The notes under the pieces: model-generated | Told to the model about the DNA's origin: nothing | The model's input: the letters and a program-made list of their open reading frames with translations, nothing else | Databases searched by the model: none | Part shown: positions 16,396 to 25,673 of the stretch, piece after piece | Layout: the number at the start of each line of letters is the position of its first letter | Numbering within the stretch: position 1 is the first letter of the stretch | DNA from: JBBQVS01 sp038211295 | GTDB lineage: Bacteria; Chloroflexota; Ktedonobacteria; Ktedonobacterales; Ktedonobacteraceae | Direction: 5' to 3' | DNA: 52,728 nucleotides | NCBI GenBank assembly: GCA_038211295.1 | Contig: JBBQVS010000019.1 | Span: 1 to 52,728, forward strand | Made by a program: the position numbers and the translations under genes

Positions 16396-17541
16396 CTAGA
16401 GACTGACCCATATACTTCCACTCTGCGAACTCTCTACAGCTTTGGTGACGAACTGCATTCCTCGTAAACCATCGTAGACGGTGGGATAGCCACCCACAGG
16501 TTTATTGCCTTCTTCGACTCTGCGAATATCGGCGATAATCATTTTGTAGAGATTAGCGAAGGCTTCAAGAAAGCCCTCTGGATGGCCTGCGGGTAGACGT
16601 GTCATCGCTTTCGCGTCATCGCTCATAGAGGGAAGTCCGGTGCGTAGTATTTGTTGTGGTCGCCCCGGTTCTTTGAAAAGGAGAGTGTTGGGTTCCATTT
16701 GATGCCACTCTAAGCCCGCTTTACTACCATAGATGCGGATGGTCAGGTTATTCTCTTCGCCCGCCGCGATCTGTGAGCAGGTAAACACGCCCTTGCCGCC
16801 ATTCTCCAGGCGAAGCAGCATATTCGCGTCATCTTCAAGGGCGCGACCCGCGACAAAGGTTGTTAGGTCGGCACAGAGCGAAGTGATTTTGAGGCCCGTA
16901 ATAAATTCCAGAAGGTTTTCGCCATGTGTGCCAATATCTCCAACGCAACCGGAGACGCCCGATTTTGTCGGATCGGTGCGCCACACTGCCTGCTTGTTGC
17001 CCGTGTTTTCTACAGGTTCCATTAACCAATCCTGAACGTACTCGACCATGACTTTTCTGATCTTGCCGAGGATGCCATGACGCACAAGCTCGCGAGCATG
17101 ACGCACGGTGGGATAGCCCGTATAGTTGTGTGTAAGCGCGAAGATGAGGTCGCCACGCTCGACAAGGGCAACTTCCGCCTGTGCTTCTGCGAGTGTAAAG
17201 GCCATTGGTTTATCGGAGACAACGTGAATACCCTGTTCCAGAAAGACCTGTGCCACCGGAAAATGCATATGGTTGGGGGTCGCGATGATGACAAAATCAA
17301 TGCCGTCCTCAAGCTTTGCCTCTGTCTCCGCCATTTCCTGAAAGCTTGCGTATGATCGTTTGAGGAACCATGATTGGGCGGATGTCGCGGCACGCTGGGG
17401 GTCGGTAGACATTGCCCCTGCGATAACTTCTGCTTGCCCGTCAAGCTCTGCGGCGATACGATGCACCGCGCCAATGAACGAGCCGTGTCCACCACCAACA
17501 ATGCCCGCGCGTAGCCTTCTATTTGCTGTATCTCGGTTCAC
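16396..17541 (-). CDS. Gfo/Idh/MocA-family NAD(P)-dependent oxidoreductase
   Basis: A 381-residue protein. The Rossmann start is LRAGIVGGGHGSFIGAVHR (G-x-G-G-x-G); IDFVIIATPNHMHFPVA and HVVSDKPMAFTLAEA form the conserved DKP motif with the catalytic-site Lys; GVSGCVGDIGTHGENLLEFI holds the G-D-I-G-x-H motif with His. The C-terminal part is the usual open beta sheet for sugar or inositol substrates. It probably oxidises or reduces a polyol or keto-sugar. The start is GTG with AGAGG upstream. It lies 41 bases downstream of a second enzyme of the same superfamily. The two share the fold only and are not close copies. Confidence 0.92.
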   Translation of the reverse strand: MNRDTANRRLRAGIVGGGHGSFIGAVHRIAAELDGQAEVIAGAMSTDPQRAATSAQSWFLKRSYASFQEMAETEAKLEDGIDFVIIATPNHMHFPVAQVFLEQGIHVVSDKPMAFTLAEAQAEVALVERGDLIFALTHNYTGYPTVRHARELVRHGILGKIRKVMVEYVQDWLMEPVENTGNKQAVWRTDPTKSGVSGCVGDIGTHGENLLEFITGLKITSLCADLTTFVAGRALEDDANMLLRLENGGKGVFTCSQIAAGEENNLTIRIYGSKAGLEWHQMEPNTLLFKEPGRPQQILRTGLPSMSDDAKAMTRLPAGHPEGFLEAFANLYKMIIADIRRVEEGNKPVGGYPTVYDGLRGMQFVTKAVESSQSGSIWVSL

Positions 17542-17582
17542 GGTTTATGCCTCTTTTCTCTTTTGTACGAGTATGTTTGACA

Positions 17583-18680
17583 TTACTTCCAAGAATGTAT
17601 TCCTCTGGGCAGAGGGGCAGGACACGCGCAGGTGCTAATCAAGTCAACGTGGCGGCCCCGTGTCGAGGACTCCAGAAAGGATTGCATAATATCCAGAACG
17701 TGGTACGCCATCGCGCCGTTCGCCCGATGTTCACGTTTCGCCTGTATTGCATATATCATATCTGCAACACCTATGCCACGCGAATTTTCTGTATAGCTAT
17801 GCGTAAGTGGTATGTCTTCCCATGTTTTGCTATGTGCCGTGTAGAGCGCGATGGGGCCACCGAATGTGTTGGGGTCTGGAACATTTAACGTTCCCTCTGT
17901 TCCGTATATCTCGATGCGTGGCAGTTGGTGCGACCAGACATCGAAGCTGGTGATAAGCGTTCCAACCGCTCCACTCGCGAAATCCATTATCCCTGCAACG
18001 TATGTTGGCGTATTTACATGAATTGTCTGGCCTTGCAATGGCCCCACAAGTACCTTACGTTCCGCAAATGTTGTGCGGGCGGAGGCGGTGACGCGGCGAA
18101 CTGGCCCAAGCATAGTAATCAGGGCAGTCAGGTAGTACGGCCCCATATCAAAAAGTGGGCCGCCGCCCGGTTGGTAGAAAAAATCGGGGTTGTGATGAAA
18201 GAGTTCTGGCCCGCGATACTGCATAAACGCGGTTGCCGCGAGCGGAGTTCCAATCCGACCATCATTGATGAGGTTGATGCATGTCTGTATGCCACCGCCA
18301 AGAAATGTATCCGGCGCACTGCCAACTCGTAGCTGTTTCGCGGTAGCCATAGCCAAGAGTGCTTTTCCCTGCTCTCTTTCGATTGCCAGGGGCTTCTCAG
18401 TGTATACCGACTTGCCTGCTTCCAGTATATCCATGCTAACCTTCGCATGAACGGCAGGGATAGTCAGGTTAAGCACAATTTCTATCGTGGGGTCAGCAAG
18501 TAAGTCCGCGACACTACACGCTTTTGGAATGTTGTAGTGTTGTGCCTGTGCTTCAGCACGAGCCAGGTCAAGATCAGCGCACGCTACGATGTGTAGTATA
18601 TCGAATATATGTGGGGCTTTCATATAAATAGAGCTAATTTGCCCACATCCGATGATGCCGACATTCGTTTGCTGTGTCAA
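17583..18680 (-). CDS. Gfo/Idh/MocA-family oxidoreductase (TTG start)
   Basis: A 365-residue protein. NVGIIGCGQISSIYMKAPHI is the nucleotide-binding start; YTEKPLAIEREQGKAL carries the EKP motif; PGGGPLFDMGPYYLTALITM is the G-P-x-x-D-x-G-P-Y motif common in the dehydrogenases of this family. The substrate is probably a sugar, inositol or derivative. A TTG start at 18680 is chosen because AAAGGAGG lies eight bases before it and the Rossmann motif begins seven residues later. The frame open a further 59 codons upstream is not conserved-looking. First gene of a two-gene unit with the downstream Gfo/Idh enzyme. Confidence 0.9.
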   Translation of the reverse strand: MTQQTNVGIIGCGQISSIYMKAPHIFDILHIVACADLDLARAEAQAQHYNIPKACSVADLLADPTIEIVLNLTIPAVHAKVSMDILEAGKSVYTEKPLAIEREQGKALLAMATAKQLRVGSAPDTFLGGGIQTCINLINDGRIGTPLAATAFMQYRGPELFHHNPDFFYQPGGGPLFDMGPYYLTALITMLGPVRRVTASARTTFAERKVLVGPLQGQTIHVNTPTYVAGIMDFASGAVGTLITSFDVWSHQLPRIEIYGTEGTLNVPDPNTFGGPIALYTAHSKTWEDIPLTHSYTENSRGIGVADMIYAIQAKREHRANGAMAYHVLDIMQSFLESSTRGRHVDLISTCACPAPLPRGIHSWK

Positions 18681-18862
18681 GAAACAGCCTCCTTTAGCGA
18701 AAAATATAGGTGTCTGTGTGCTTTCAAGAGGAAGAGCAGAGGAGACGATGCCTGTGAACCAGAGTTTGCAATCTGTCCGGTTCACGGCAGTAGTTTTCAA
18801 TAGGTCTCTTCCGAAAACACCTGCACCGTACTCAAGCAAGATATTTTCGGGAAACAAGCTGC

Positions 18863-19594
18863 CTACTCTTGTGGCACCTCAGTTACGTTTGTGGCACCAC
18901 CAGCAGGAGGAAGGCCAAGACGTGCTCTACGGGCGGCGACTCGTTGTTGCATCTCGGACTGTTCCAGAACTTCGGCAACGGGGTCAGCGGGCGGAGTAAT
19001 AGACCCCAGTTCCTGCTGCAAACGAGCGTGCGCGACATCCGAGCGGCTCTGAATACGTCCAGAGATGTTGTCGATAGAGGACGTGCTTCCCAGTGCATTA
19101 TTGACTGCGTGCATGGCATGGGCAGCACGGTCTTCGGCGGATGCCGAGATGTCCATTGATTGCAACGTTTGCAATTGACGCAACATGGTTGTGTGCTTTG
19201 CTTCAAGTGCGTTCATTGCCTGATCGTACTGTGACTGAATAGCTTTTGTCTTTTCTAACTGGTTGCTGAGTGGTGTCAGGTCATTCTCCACCGCTTGTAG
19301 ACGCTGCTCAACTGTTGCCGCCAGGTCTTCGCGTGGTGGCTTCAACTGTAAAAGCGCGTCCGCCTGCGTATTGAGCGTTGACGCCTGTTGGTGAAGTTGT
19401 CCTATCTGGCGGTTGAGTCCGGCGATTGCGCCATTATTGGTGGCCTGCGCCTCACGAAGATCGGAGATGGCTTTTTCCAGGTCGCGAATATACTGCTGCA
19501 CAACCGGAATAGAATTTGCATCAATGGCAGCATCAGCGATCTGATGAAGCCATGCGAAAGATAAAACTCGTGCTTTCTGACCTAAATTTTCCAC
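18863..19594 (-). CDS. PspA/IM30-like coiled-coil protein
   Basis: A 243-residue, almost wholly helical protein with GTG start after AAGGAG. The layout is PspA-like: a short N-terminal amphipathic part (LSFAWLHQIADAAID), then VVQQYIRDLEKAISDLREAQ, GLNRQIGQLHQQASTLNTQA and a long coiled coil to about residue 150. A segment with SSIDNISGRIQSRSDVAHAR resembles the later PspA helix that reads S-x-x-x-x-I-x-x-x-x-x-x-A-x-A. The end is Pro/Gly/Val-rich. PspA/Vipp1 proteins scaffold and repair membranes. Similarity is in pattern rather than strong identity, so another coiled-coil protein remains possible. The upstream TPM-like gene supports a membrane-stress role. Confidence 0.55.
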   Translation of the reverse strand: MENLGQKARVLSFAWLHQIADAAIDANSIPVVQQYIRDLEKAISDLREAQATNNGAIAGLNRQIGQLHQQASTLNTQADALLQLKPPREDLAATVEQRLQAVENDLTPLSNQLEKTKAIQSQYDQAMNALEAKHTTMLRQLQTLQSMDISASAEDRAAHAMHAVNNALGSTSSIDNISGRIQSRSDVAHARLQQELGSITPPADPVAEVLEQSEMQQRVAARRARLGLPPAGGATNVTEVPQE

Positions 19595-19707
19595 GGTGTA
19601 TTTCTCCTTTTTCTCTATGCTGCTAACAGTTCTTTAGTAGTCAAGCGAAACGTTCCTCTCAAGTATACCAAGTTTTGCTGGTGTTTGTCTCTATTCAAAG
19701 AAACGTA

Positions 19708-20751
19708 TTATAGACGAGACAGGCCGCTTTGCCGCGAATTTGCTGTGGTAAGTTGGCGGAAATCAATAGATTCTTGCGGGTTCCTTTCAAGCCTTGCAAC
19801 AATAGACTCGATACCTTGTTGCAGATATTGTGGCTCCTGTGCTTCCGTATAGACCTGTTGATAGCTGCGTTGCATCTGTGTGTATTGCTCAACGTGCGTC
19901 GTCTTGCCATCAAGGTTTGTCGCGGGATTACTGAGCAAATTGCCTAGATGCTCCTCTACCCTGCTTTCTTTTGCTTTCGATGCCTCAAACAGGCGTTGCA
20001 GCTGGGTCGCGGTGGCAGGCGGCAAGAGTGCTAGCAACACCTCGATACGGGGTGCCAGTTCCTGACTTTTCCGGCCAAGAGAACTGGTGATATTGACTGC
20101 TGCTTGCTTTGCCGCGACTGCCTGCTCGCGAGCACCAGTGGCAGCGGCAACACTCTGGCGGCGGCGTAAGAACACGAATGCCAGGACTGCACCCGCAATC
20201 AGGAGCGCGACGACCACCAGCGTTACCCAGAGCCAGGTATAGTTGGGACTAAGCTTCTTTTGCACCTGTTGCAAAACGTTGATTGCGCCTTGAGCATAGT
20301 TGCCACCCGCCAAGAGAGAGCGGTTACTGAGCGTAATCTGTTGATAATCTGCTGCGGCTAGCTTGCCATTGAAGGTACTGCCCAGGTGCAAAAAGGGATC
20401 GTACCCTTTTGCGACGACGAGAACCGCGAAATTTTGTCCGGCCCACGCAGGGCATCGCCCCTGTACGAAATAATAATAATCGCTCAAACTGCGTCCCGCC
20501 AGCTTTTCCGGAGCAACAGTGACAACTCGCGTGTCGGCCTGTAGTGCGGTATTCATAGCCTGCGCCTGCGCGAGGACATCCGCGACTCGGTTGCCGAATA
20601 ATTGAGCATCATCGGCTACCGTGTCGCCACACGAACCAAGTGGTACGGCCTGCTTTGCATATGCTGTGTGGGCCTGCAAGCTCATACAGACAATCGCTAA
20701 CGGAATCGAAAGTATGGCGAACAGGAGCAGGTGCTTAAACGTGTGTCTCAT
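19708..20751 (-). CDS. Exported TPM (Psb32/DUF477)-like membrane protein
   Basis: A 347-residue protein. Residues 1-32 form a signal peptide (HLLLFAILSIPLAIVCMSLQ, cut near AYA). Residues 40-150 look like a TPM domain: VADDAQLFGNRVADVLAQAQ, TRVVTVAPEKLAGRSLSDYY, then FAVLVVAKGYDPFLHLGS, echoing the D-x-A-x-x-L, strand, and G-x-x-x-x strand order of TPM. A membrane helix (WLWVTLVVVALLIAGAVLAFVF) near 173-194 is followed by RRR and a long cytosolic coiled coil. TPM domains occur in photosystem repair and in membrane-stress proteins. The gene lies 113 bases upstream of the PspA-like gene on the same strand, an arrangement that fits a stress sensor and its cytosolic partner. Confidence 0.6.
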   Translation of the reverse strand: MRHTFKHLLLFAILSIPLAIVCMSLQAHTAYAKQAVPLGSCGDTVADDAQLFGNRVADVLAQAQAMNTALQADTRVVTVAPEKLAGRSLSDYYYFVQGRCPAWAGQNFAVLVVAKGYDPFLHLGSTFNGKLAAADYQQITLSNRSLLAGGNYAQGAINVLQQVQKKLSPNYTWLWVTLVVVALLIAGAVLAFVFLRRRQSVAAATGAREQAVAAKQAAVNITSSLGRKSQELAPRIEVLLALLPPATATQLQRLFEASKAKESRVEEHLGNLLSNPATNLDGKTTHVEQYTQMQRSYQQVYTEAQEPQYLQQGIESIVARLERNPQESIDFRQLTTANSRQSGLSRL

Positions 20752-21144
20752 CTGATCTCTCCGTAAATCTATTTACTTGTGCTTTGGTGGTATCGCTGCA
20801 TAGTCTTTTAACGTTTCAAACGAAAAATCGGACACACTCACTATACAACAAATAGCCTGTGTCAAAAGTTGCGCGTATACTTTCCCTGCTACAAACGTGT
20901 TCGACGCGTTGAGAGAGCCGCGTCCATCGATAAACCTTAACCACAGCTTGGGAGTAAAGTACCAAATTTCATTGAGGTAAATGAATGTATCACTGAGATA
21001 TGGTATTATCGCTCACAGAGATACATTGTTGTGCATGAAATACCTTGTGACACCAAGAAGGCTTAAAATATTTCATAGTGTGTCATTTTGAATGTTTCAT
21101 AGTATGGTAGCCCGGCAAACATATTTGAGAGGAACAGGGTAGCG
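20752..21144. other. Divergent intergenic region with repeated TTTCAT boxes
   Basis: This 393-base AT-rich gap separates the TPM-like gene from the plus-strand secreted protein and must hold both promoters. ATGAAATA (21035-21042) is inverted relative to TATTTCAT (21069-21076). TTTCATAGTGTG (21071-21082) is repeated as TTTCATAGTATG (21095-21106), 24 bases on. A looser ATTTCATT / AATGAAT pair lies near 20970. The set looks like binding sites for one regulator near the 21145 promoter. I see no RNA gene or ORF here. Confidence 0.4.
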
Positions 21145-22719
21145 ATGCAAATTTTAACACGTCCACAGTCGGCAGCAGGGCCTGAGAGCAATCTTCCTAA
21201 GCCGAGACGTGGCAGACGTTTCTCACCGCTTATGCTTATTGGTATTGTTGTGACGCTCGTTATCGCGGTGGGCGCGGGAACGTTTCTTGTCTATCAGCAG
21301 AGAACAGGCACGCACGCGGCAACTGCCGCTGCCAACATGAATTGTACACTTATTGTACCTGCCAAGCCACTAACAGCGCAGGGACTCGCGACGCCCTATC
21401 AACTTGTAGCAACAGACCCAAACAATGGGCCGTGTAATGAGACAAACGCCGTGCAGGGCGCGTTTGTGCAAGGGGTTGTGCTTGATCCAGAAACGGGTCG
21501 GGTCTCTGTTTATAACCCATTGATTATTGACAAAGGTACGCAGCCTGCGGTGGCTCCTGTTGTTCCAACAATACCACAAGGTGCGATTGTCGCGCTCTGG
21601 TTTGGTTTCAACGGCAACAACCTTACCCTACAGGGAACCGGTGCGAGCCTGCACAACGGAAATTGTGTCAATGGCGTCAACAATTCGATCTTTGGTCAAT
21701 TCGCTTATTGTAATGCGCCAAATTTCTTTCGTGCAGCGACACGCGCAATAAAGAATGGACAGCTTGTACCACCAGCACTTGGCATTGGTAAAGATGGACA
21801 GGCTTGCCCGACTGTACGTGACTTTTCAATTGTTGACCAAGACCAGAGTGACAATGTCACAACAACATATCTTGTCAATGGTCAGAACCAGCTTGCACAG
21901 GTGACAGTTGCCAATGCTGCTAAAATGCCTGCGGCAAAGGTGATTGCGAATGGTAGTGATAACAAGCTCGTCTCTGTTGCTGTCGATGGTGCGTTGGGAT
22001 GTACTCCCTGGAAAGTCGCTGATCTTGCTGACCCTAGTCAGATGGTAACATCGCTTCCTCTTAATGAGCTGTTCGCTGCCGCACAGCAAGCCAAGCCTAT
22101 TGCGATGGTTCCGAACCTCGACCCAATGGTGCTGGTAGGCAACCAGCGTGACTTGAACAAACTCAATGCATACCGTGCGGGTGTCGATCAACCTGCGGTA
22201 CAGAGTTCACAGATGGCGAACACACGAGCGTATTGTCTCAATCTGCTGAATGTTGGGCCTTCGCGTATCTCTTTGGACGCGCAGTTCACTGCTCAAAAAG
22301 CATCACCGGACGCTGGTGCCGCGAATAATCTTTTCAACTTTCTGGGCCAGCGTTTCGCAGCGACCTGGGTAAACCTTACCTGTCAGCAGCTGACGGGAAA
22401 AGCCAGTCCAATCACTGTAAAGACCGATGCGAACGGTGTCGCGATTGACACGATGGTCAATGGTGTGGTCATGAATCCGGCGGTGGTGAAGCCACTTAGC
22501 TGCACCATCAATGGAGCACCTATCGCAGGTTGTACTGGAACGACGACCATCAACGGGCAGGCGTGTAGTTTTGCTTTAGATGTGAATACGAACCAGGTCA
22601 ACGTTGTTTGCCCTGCCGTGAACGGGCAAAATGGTCAACAGAAACAGCAAGTGGACGGACAAACGCAGCCTGTAGACCCGGCAGTAGGAAAGAGCCACAC
22701 GAAAGTGAAGAACCAGTAA
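21145..22719 (+). CDS. Secreted or membrane-anchored protein of unknown function
   Basis: A 524-residue protein. After a basic N terminus (PKPRRGRRF) a membrane helix spans about residues 29-50 (LMLIGIVVTLVIAVGAGTFL). The outer part has few charges, many Asn/Ala/Val, and at least ten Cys, which suggests disulphides (MNCTLIVPAKPLT, NGPCNETNAVQGAF, LHNGNCVNGVNNS, CTINGAPIAGCTG). The tail is Gln/Lys-rich. I recall similar secreted proteins in actinobacteria and fungi, without a known activity, and would not assign one. GAGAGGAACAGG stands before the ATG. It is monocistronic, with a strong hairpin downstream. Base usage appears in line with its neighbours. Confidence 0.65.
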   Translation: MQILTRPQSAAGPESNLPKPRRGRRFSPLMLIGIVVTLVIAVGAGTFLVYQQRTGTHAATAAANMNCTLIVPAKPLTAQGLATPYQLVATDPNNGPCNETNAVQGAFVQGVVLDPETGRVSVYNPLIIDKGTQPAVAPVVPTIPQGAIVALWFGFNGNNLTLQGTGASLHNGNCVNGVNNSIFGQFAYCNAPNFFRAATRAIKNGQLVPPALGIGKDGQACPTVRDFSIVDQDQSDNVTTTYLVNGQNQLAQVTVANAAKMPAAKVIANGSDNKLVSVAVDGALGCTPWKVADLADPSQMVTSLPLNELFAAAQQAKPIAMVPNLDPMVLVGNQRDLNKLNAYRAGVDQPAVQSSQMANTRAYCLNLLNVGPSRISLDAQFTAQKASPDAGAANNLFNFLGQRFAATWVNLTCQQLTGKASPITVKTDANGVAIDTMVNGVVMNPAVVKPLSCTINGAPIAGCTGTTTINGQACSFALDVNTNQVNVVCPAVNGQNGQQKQQVDGQTQPVDPAVGKSHTKVKNQ

Positions 22720-22741
22720 GCTCGTTTTTTACTAATTTTCA

Positions 22742-22785
22742 TACAACAGGAAGCCCTTGCACTCTTGCAAGGGCTTCCTGTTGTA
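22742..22785. terminator. 20-bp perfect hairpin terminator between convergent genes
   Basis: TACAACAGGAAGCCCTTGCA, loop CTCT, and its exact complement. It lies between the ends of the secreted-protein gene (+) and the VWA operon (-) and probably stops both. T-runs on either side are short, so it may act by stem strength alone. Confidence 0.8.
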
Positions 22786-22826
22786 GAATGTTCCTATATA
22801 CACAAATAGAAGTACAGGCTTGACTG

Positions 22827-25673
22827 TTACAGTTTGCGAACCTGCCCGCGTTGACGTTTCGCCGCCAGAAGCTTCTCTGCCATTGAGTCGCCACTTGCTG
22901 GGGCAAGTGTTGGCGTAGATTGAGATTGTTGTGTTGCTACCTCCTCTTTTTGAACGTGTTTTACCTGTGTACGAACCGGGAGTGGCGGAGGCGAAGCTAT
23001 GCGTTCACGGCGTTGCTCACGTTTGACACGTATCGCGTCAAGTGTGGAATTCGCTGCCTGTGGGCGTGACTGCACGATTGCGGGTTGAGCTTGTTTGAGA
23101 CGGAACCGTGTTGCGAGCCACCTGTAGCTGAGCGCGAGAGACTCCAAATTCGAGAGTCGGCGCGCCGCCACATCTATCGGCAGGAGCAGGGCCGCAAGTG
23201 TAAGTAATAAAAAGACAATCGAGAACGAGGCCCACACAGAGGGAAGGTTTTGTGCGAAGGCCGCGCTGGTAGTGTTCGCGTCGAGTAGTGAGCCACCTCC
23301 GGCCTGTGCTAGCAATCTGAGAAAGCGGATATCGATTCCTGAAGTGCGATACTCTGGGGAATAGGGTACAACGAGGCCGGTTGTTGTTGTGAGTGCGCCT
23401 GAGTTGCCTGTTGTCGTGGTGTTTCGCCAGAGGACTTGCAGAATATACGATCCCACCTGCGATGCGGGGAAATTGCCTTCCCAGCGTTCGGGGGCTGTCG
23501 GCTGCAGTGTCACGGTCTGTTGTGAAAGGTCAGGGGCAATGATACGCGCCTGTACCTGTTGTTGCCCGCCAGTCGCTGTATTTGTGGGAACATCAACGAT
23601 GAGGTGTCCAGAATCGCCGACAACATTGCCATTGACATTCAAAGCACTATCGGGCGTCGGAATTGTCCAGGTTACAAGGTTGGCCCACCACTGCGCTGCC
23701 TGTTCCCAGGTGAGCCAGTTGCTTGTCCAGAGTCCCTGGGAGTCGCTTGTCCAGGCCGCGACGCGTCCAAGCCCATATTGCCATGCGGCGAGTACAGGAT
23801 CGTCAAGGTGGCTGACAAGAATAAGTTGCGCGGCCTCTTTCGGTGTGGTTGCAACATAGCCTTGCAGTTGAGGAAAGGCGCGAAGCCCCGTGAGAATGGG
23901 GTGTATGCTCACGACGGCTGGCACAAACGGCTCGTTGATTGTCGCGCGGCGGGTTGCCTGCTGAGTCTCTTTCAAAAGAATTGCTGGAATTGCCTGCGTA
24001 TTATTCGCGGCATAACAACGCCCTTGTCCCCAGGTCGCGATGTTGTACATGATGCCAAAATCTTGTGGCCCGCTAAAATTTGTGGCGACGGTTGACACGG
24101 TAATGTGTTCTTTCGCCATCTTGAGGACTTGTGGCGCATAGTTATCGACGGCGTCGCCATCCCCAAGCAGAATAACATGTTTTATCTTCGCGGTAGAGTG
24201 GAGCAGAACCTGTTCCGCATTGCTCAGATCGGCCAGATAACTGCCTGGGTCTGTTGGATTCATTGCGGTAATCGCGGAATTGAGCGCGGGTTTATTCGCA
24301 ACGTTTTGCAAGGGAATAACAAGGTTCCCGTTGCCTTCGGAGATGCCTACCTGGTCACGTGGCGTAAGCAGGTTAATCACTCCCTTCGCAGCCTCTTTTG
24401 AGATGTTGATTTGTGGGCCTCCCTCAAGGCTCTCGATAATCATGACAACGGCTATACTTGGCGTGTCTTTGTGCTGAGGGATATCCATACGCACCGGCAA
24501 TGCCTGCTCAAGCGGTGTGTTCGCATAGCCGCCCACGCCGTAACTATTCTCGCCGCCACTCACGACAAGGCCACGCCCAAGGTCGCGCACAAACGACTGG
24601 AGTATCTGCATACGCGTTGTGCCAAGCGAGGAGGCTGGAACGTCCGCAAGTATTACGGAACTGTAGGGAACAAGGCCATCGAGCGTAGTCGGGACATCGC
24701 TTGGTGTGCCGACAACAACGTCTATTTTTGTCGCCTGGAGCGCGGAAAGAATATTGTGGCCACCTCCCGCTTGCCCCTCGATGAGCAGCACACGCGGTGG
24801 CCCCTGTACATTAACGAAGGCTGCCGCCTCATTATTTTGTAGAAGCGTATCTTGTGGGGCATCTAGTGTAAGGCGGAAGGTGTGAAAGCCAACTGGAGGT
24901 GCGCTCAAGGTAAATGTCACCTCTTGTGTGCCAGGATTGAGGCGTATTGGCTGTTGAGTAAGCAATGCCTGATCGAGGTACAGACGGAGTGTACCCGTCT
25001 GAGCAATCGTGCTATAAAGATTGAGATGCAGGACAAAATGCTCGTTTGTATGCACAAGCGTTGGTGCAGTCAGGCCATCGATCCGAGCTTCGACGCCACT
25101 GGTTGAAGGCAATGGCACAACGTCCAGACGAATGCCTTGTTGTTGCAGCAGTTGTGCCTCCTGTAGGGCGTCGCCAAGATTTTGCCGACCATCGGAAAGT
25201 AAGACAATACGGCGCATACTCTCGGCGGGGAGAATCGCGGCGGCAAGACGCAGACCCACGGCAAGATCAGTATAGTTTGTGTCGGGCGTGGATTGAAAAC
25301 GCGAAAAGTCGATTTGTTTCTGCACCGATTGCTCGACAAGGGCGTTACGCCCTACCGCGACAATCCCTACTTGGTCGTCGGGCTGTTTGTGCTTGATCGC
25401 GTTATTGATCCATTGCTCAATAAAGGTCTGTTGTCCCTGCGTACTGGAAGAGATATCGCCAACGAAAACTACTGATTGGTGAGTGATTGGTTGCGAAATA
25501 GAGGCCCCCGCAAGTGCCGCGATTACAAGCGCAAACAGAAGAATACGGGAGACGAGAATAAAGCGGCGTTGCCCGCGTGAAAATGGGAGCGACATATTGC
25601 GCCAGGTGAAATAAACAAGCGCAGCAACAGGGAGGACGAGCAAGAGCAATACAGGTTGCTCAAATGTTAGCAT
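22827..25673 (-). CDS. Large VWA/BatA-like membrane protein with two VWA-type domains
   Basis: A 948-residue last gene of the MoxR operon. Two N-terminal membrane helices (LLLLVLPVAALVYFTW and ILLFALVIAALAGASIS) are the BatA-type anchor. The first VWA domain (from about residue 68) has a good MIDAS, VFVGDISSST (D-x-S-x-S). After a beta-sandwich and a GATase-like segment (VVSGGENSYGVGGY near 370), a second VWA-like domain begins at about 405, but its MIDAS reads IIESLEGG, so Asp and Ser are missing. A further helix near 835 (FSIVFLLLTLAALLLPI) and a basic tail end it. MoxR partners of this type expose VWA domains outside the membrane. It overlaps the preceding VWA gene by 14 bases. Confidence 0.8.
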   Translation of the reverse strand: MLTFEQPVLLLLVLPVAALVYFTWRNMSLPFSRGQRRFILVSRILLFALVIAALAGASISQPITHQSVVFVGDISSSTQGQQTFIEQWINNAIKHKQPDDQVGIVAVGRNALVEQSVQKQIDFSRFQSTPDTNYTDLAVGLRLAAAILPAESMRRIVLLSDGRQNLGDALQEAQLLQQQGIRLDVVPLPSTSGVEARIDGLTAPTLVHTNEHFVLHLNLYSTIAQTGTLRLYLDQALLTQQPIRLNPGTQEVTFTLSAPPVGFHTFRLTLDAPQDTLLQNNEAAAFVNVQGPPRVLLIEGQAGGGHNILSALQATKIDVVVGTPSDVPTTLDGLVPYSSVILADVPASSLGTTRMQILQSFVRDLGRGLVVSGGENSYGVGGYANTPLEQALPVRMDIPQHKDTPSIAVVMIIESLEGGPQINISKEAAKGVINLLTPRDQVGISEGNGNLVIPLQNVANKPALNSAITAMNPTDPGSYLADLSNAEQVLLHSTAKIKHVILLGDGDAVDNYAPQVLKMAKEHITVSTVATNFSGPQDFGIMYNIATWGQGRCYAANNTQAIPAILLKETQQATRRATINEPFVPAVVSIHPILTGLRAFPQLQGYVATTPKEAAQLILVSHLDDPVLAAWQYGLGRVAAWTSDSQGLWTSNWLTWEQAAQWWANLVTWTIPTPDSALNVNGNVVGDSGHLIVDVPTNTATGGQQQVQARIIAPDLSQQTVTLQPTAPERWEGNFPASQVGSYILQVLWRNTTTTGNSGALTTTTGLVVPYSPEYRTSGIDIRFLRLLAQAGGGSLLDANTTSAAFAQNLPSVWASFSIVFLLLTLAALLLPIDVAARRLSNLESLALSYRWLATRFRLKQAQPAIVQSRPQAANSTLDAIRVKREQRRERIASPPPLPVRTQVKHVQKEEVATQQSQSTPTLAPASGDSMAEKLLAAKRQRGQVRKL

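Noticed and set aside
13650..18680. Idea that the LuxR regulator and the Gfo/Idh pair form one sugar-use operon
   Set aside because: They are on the same strand and 62 bases apart, but no transporter or kinase is present; association is possible and not shown.
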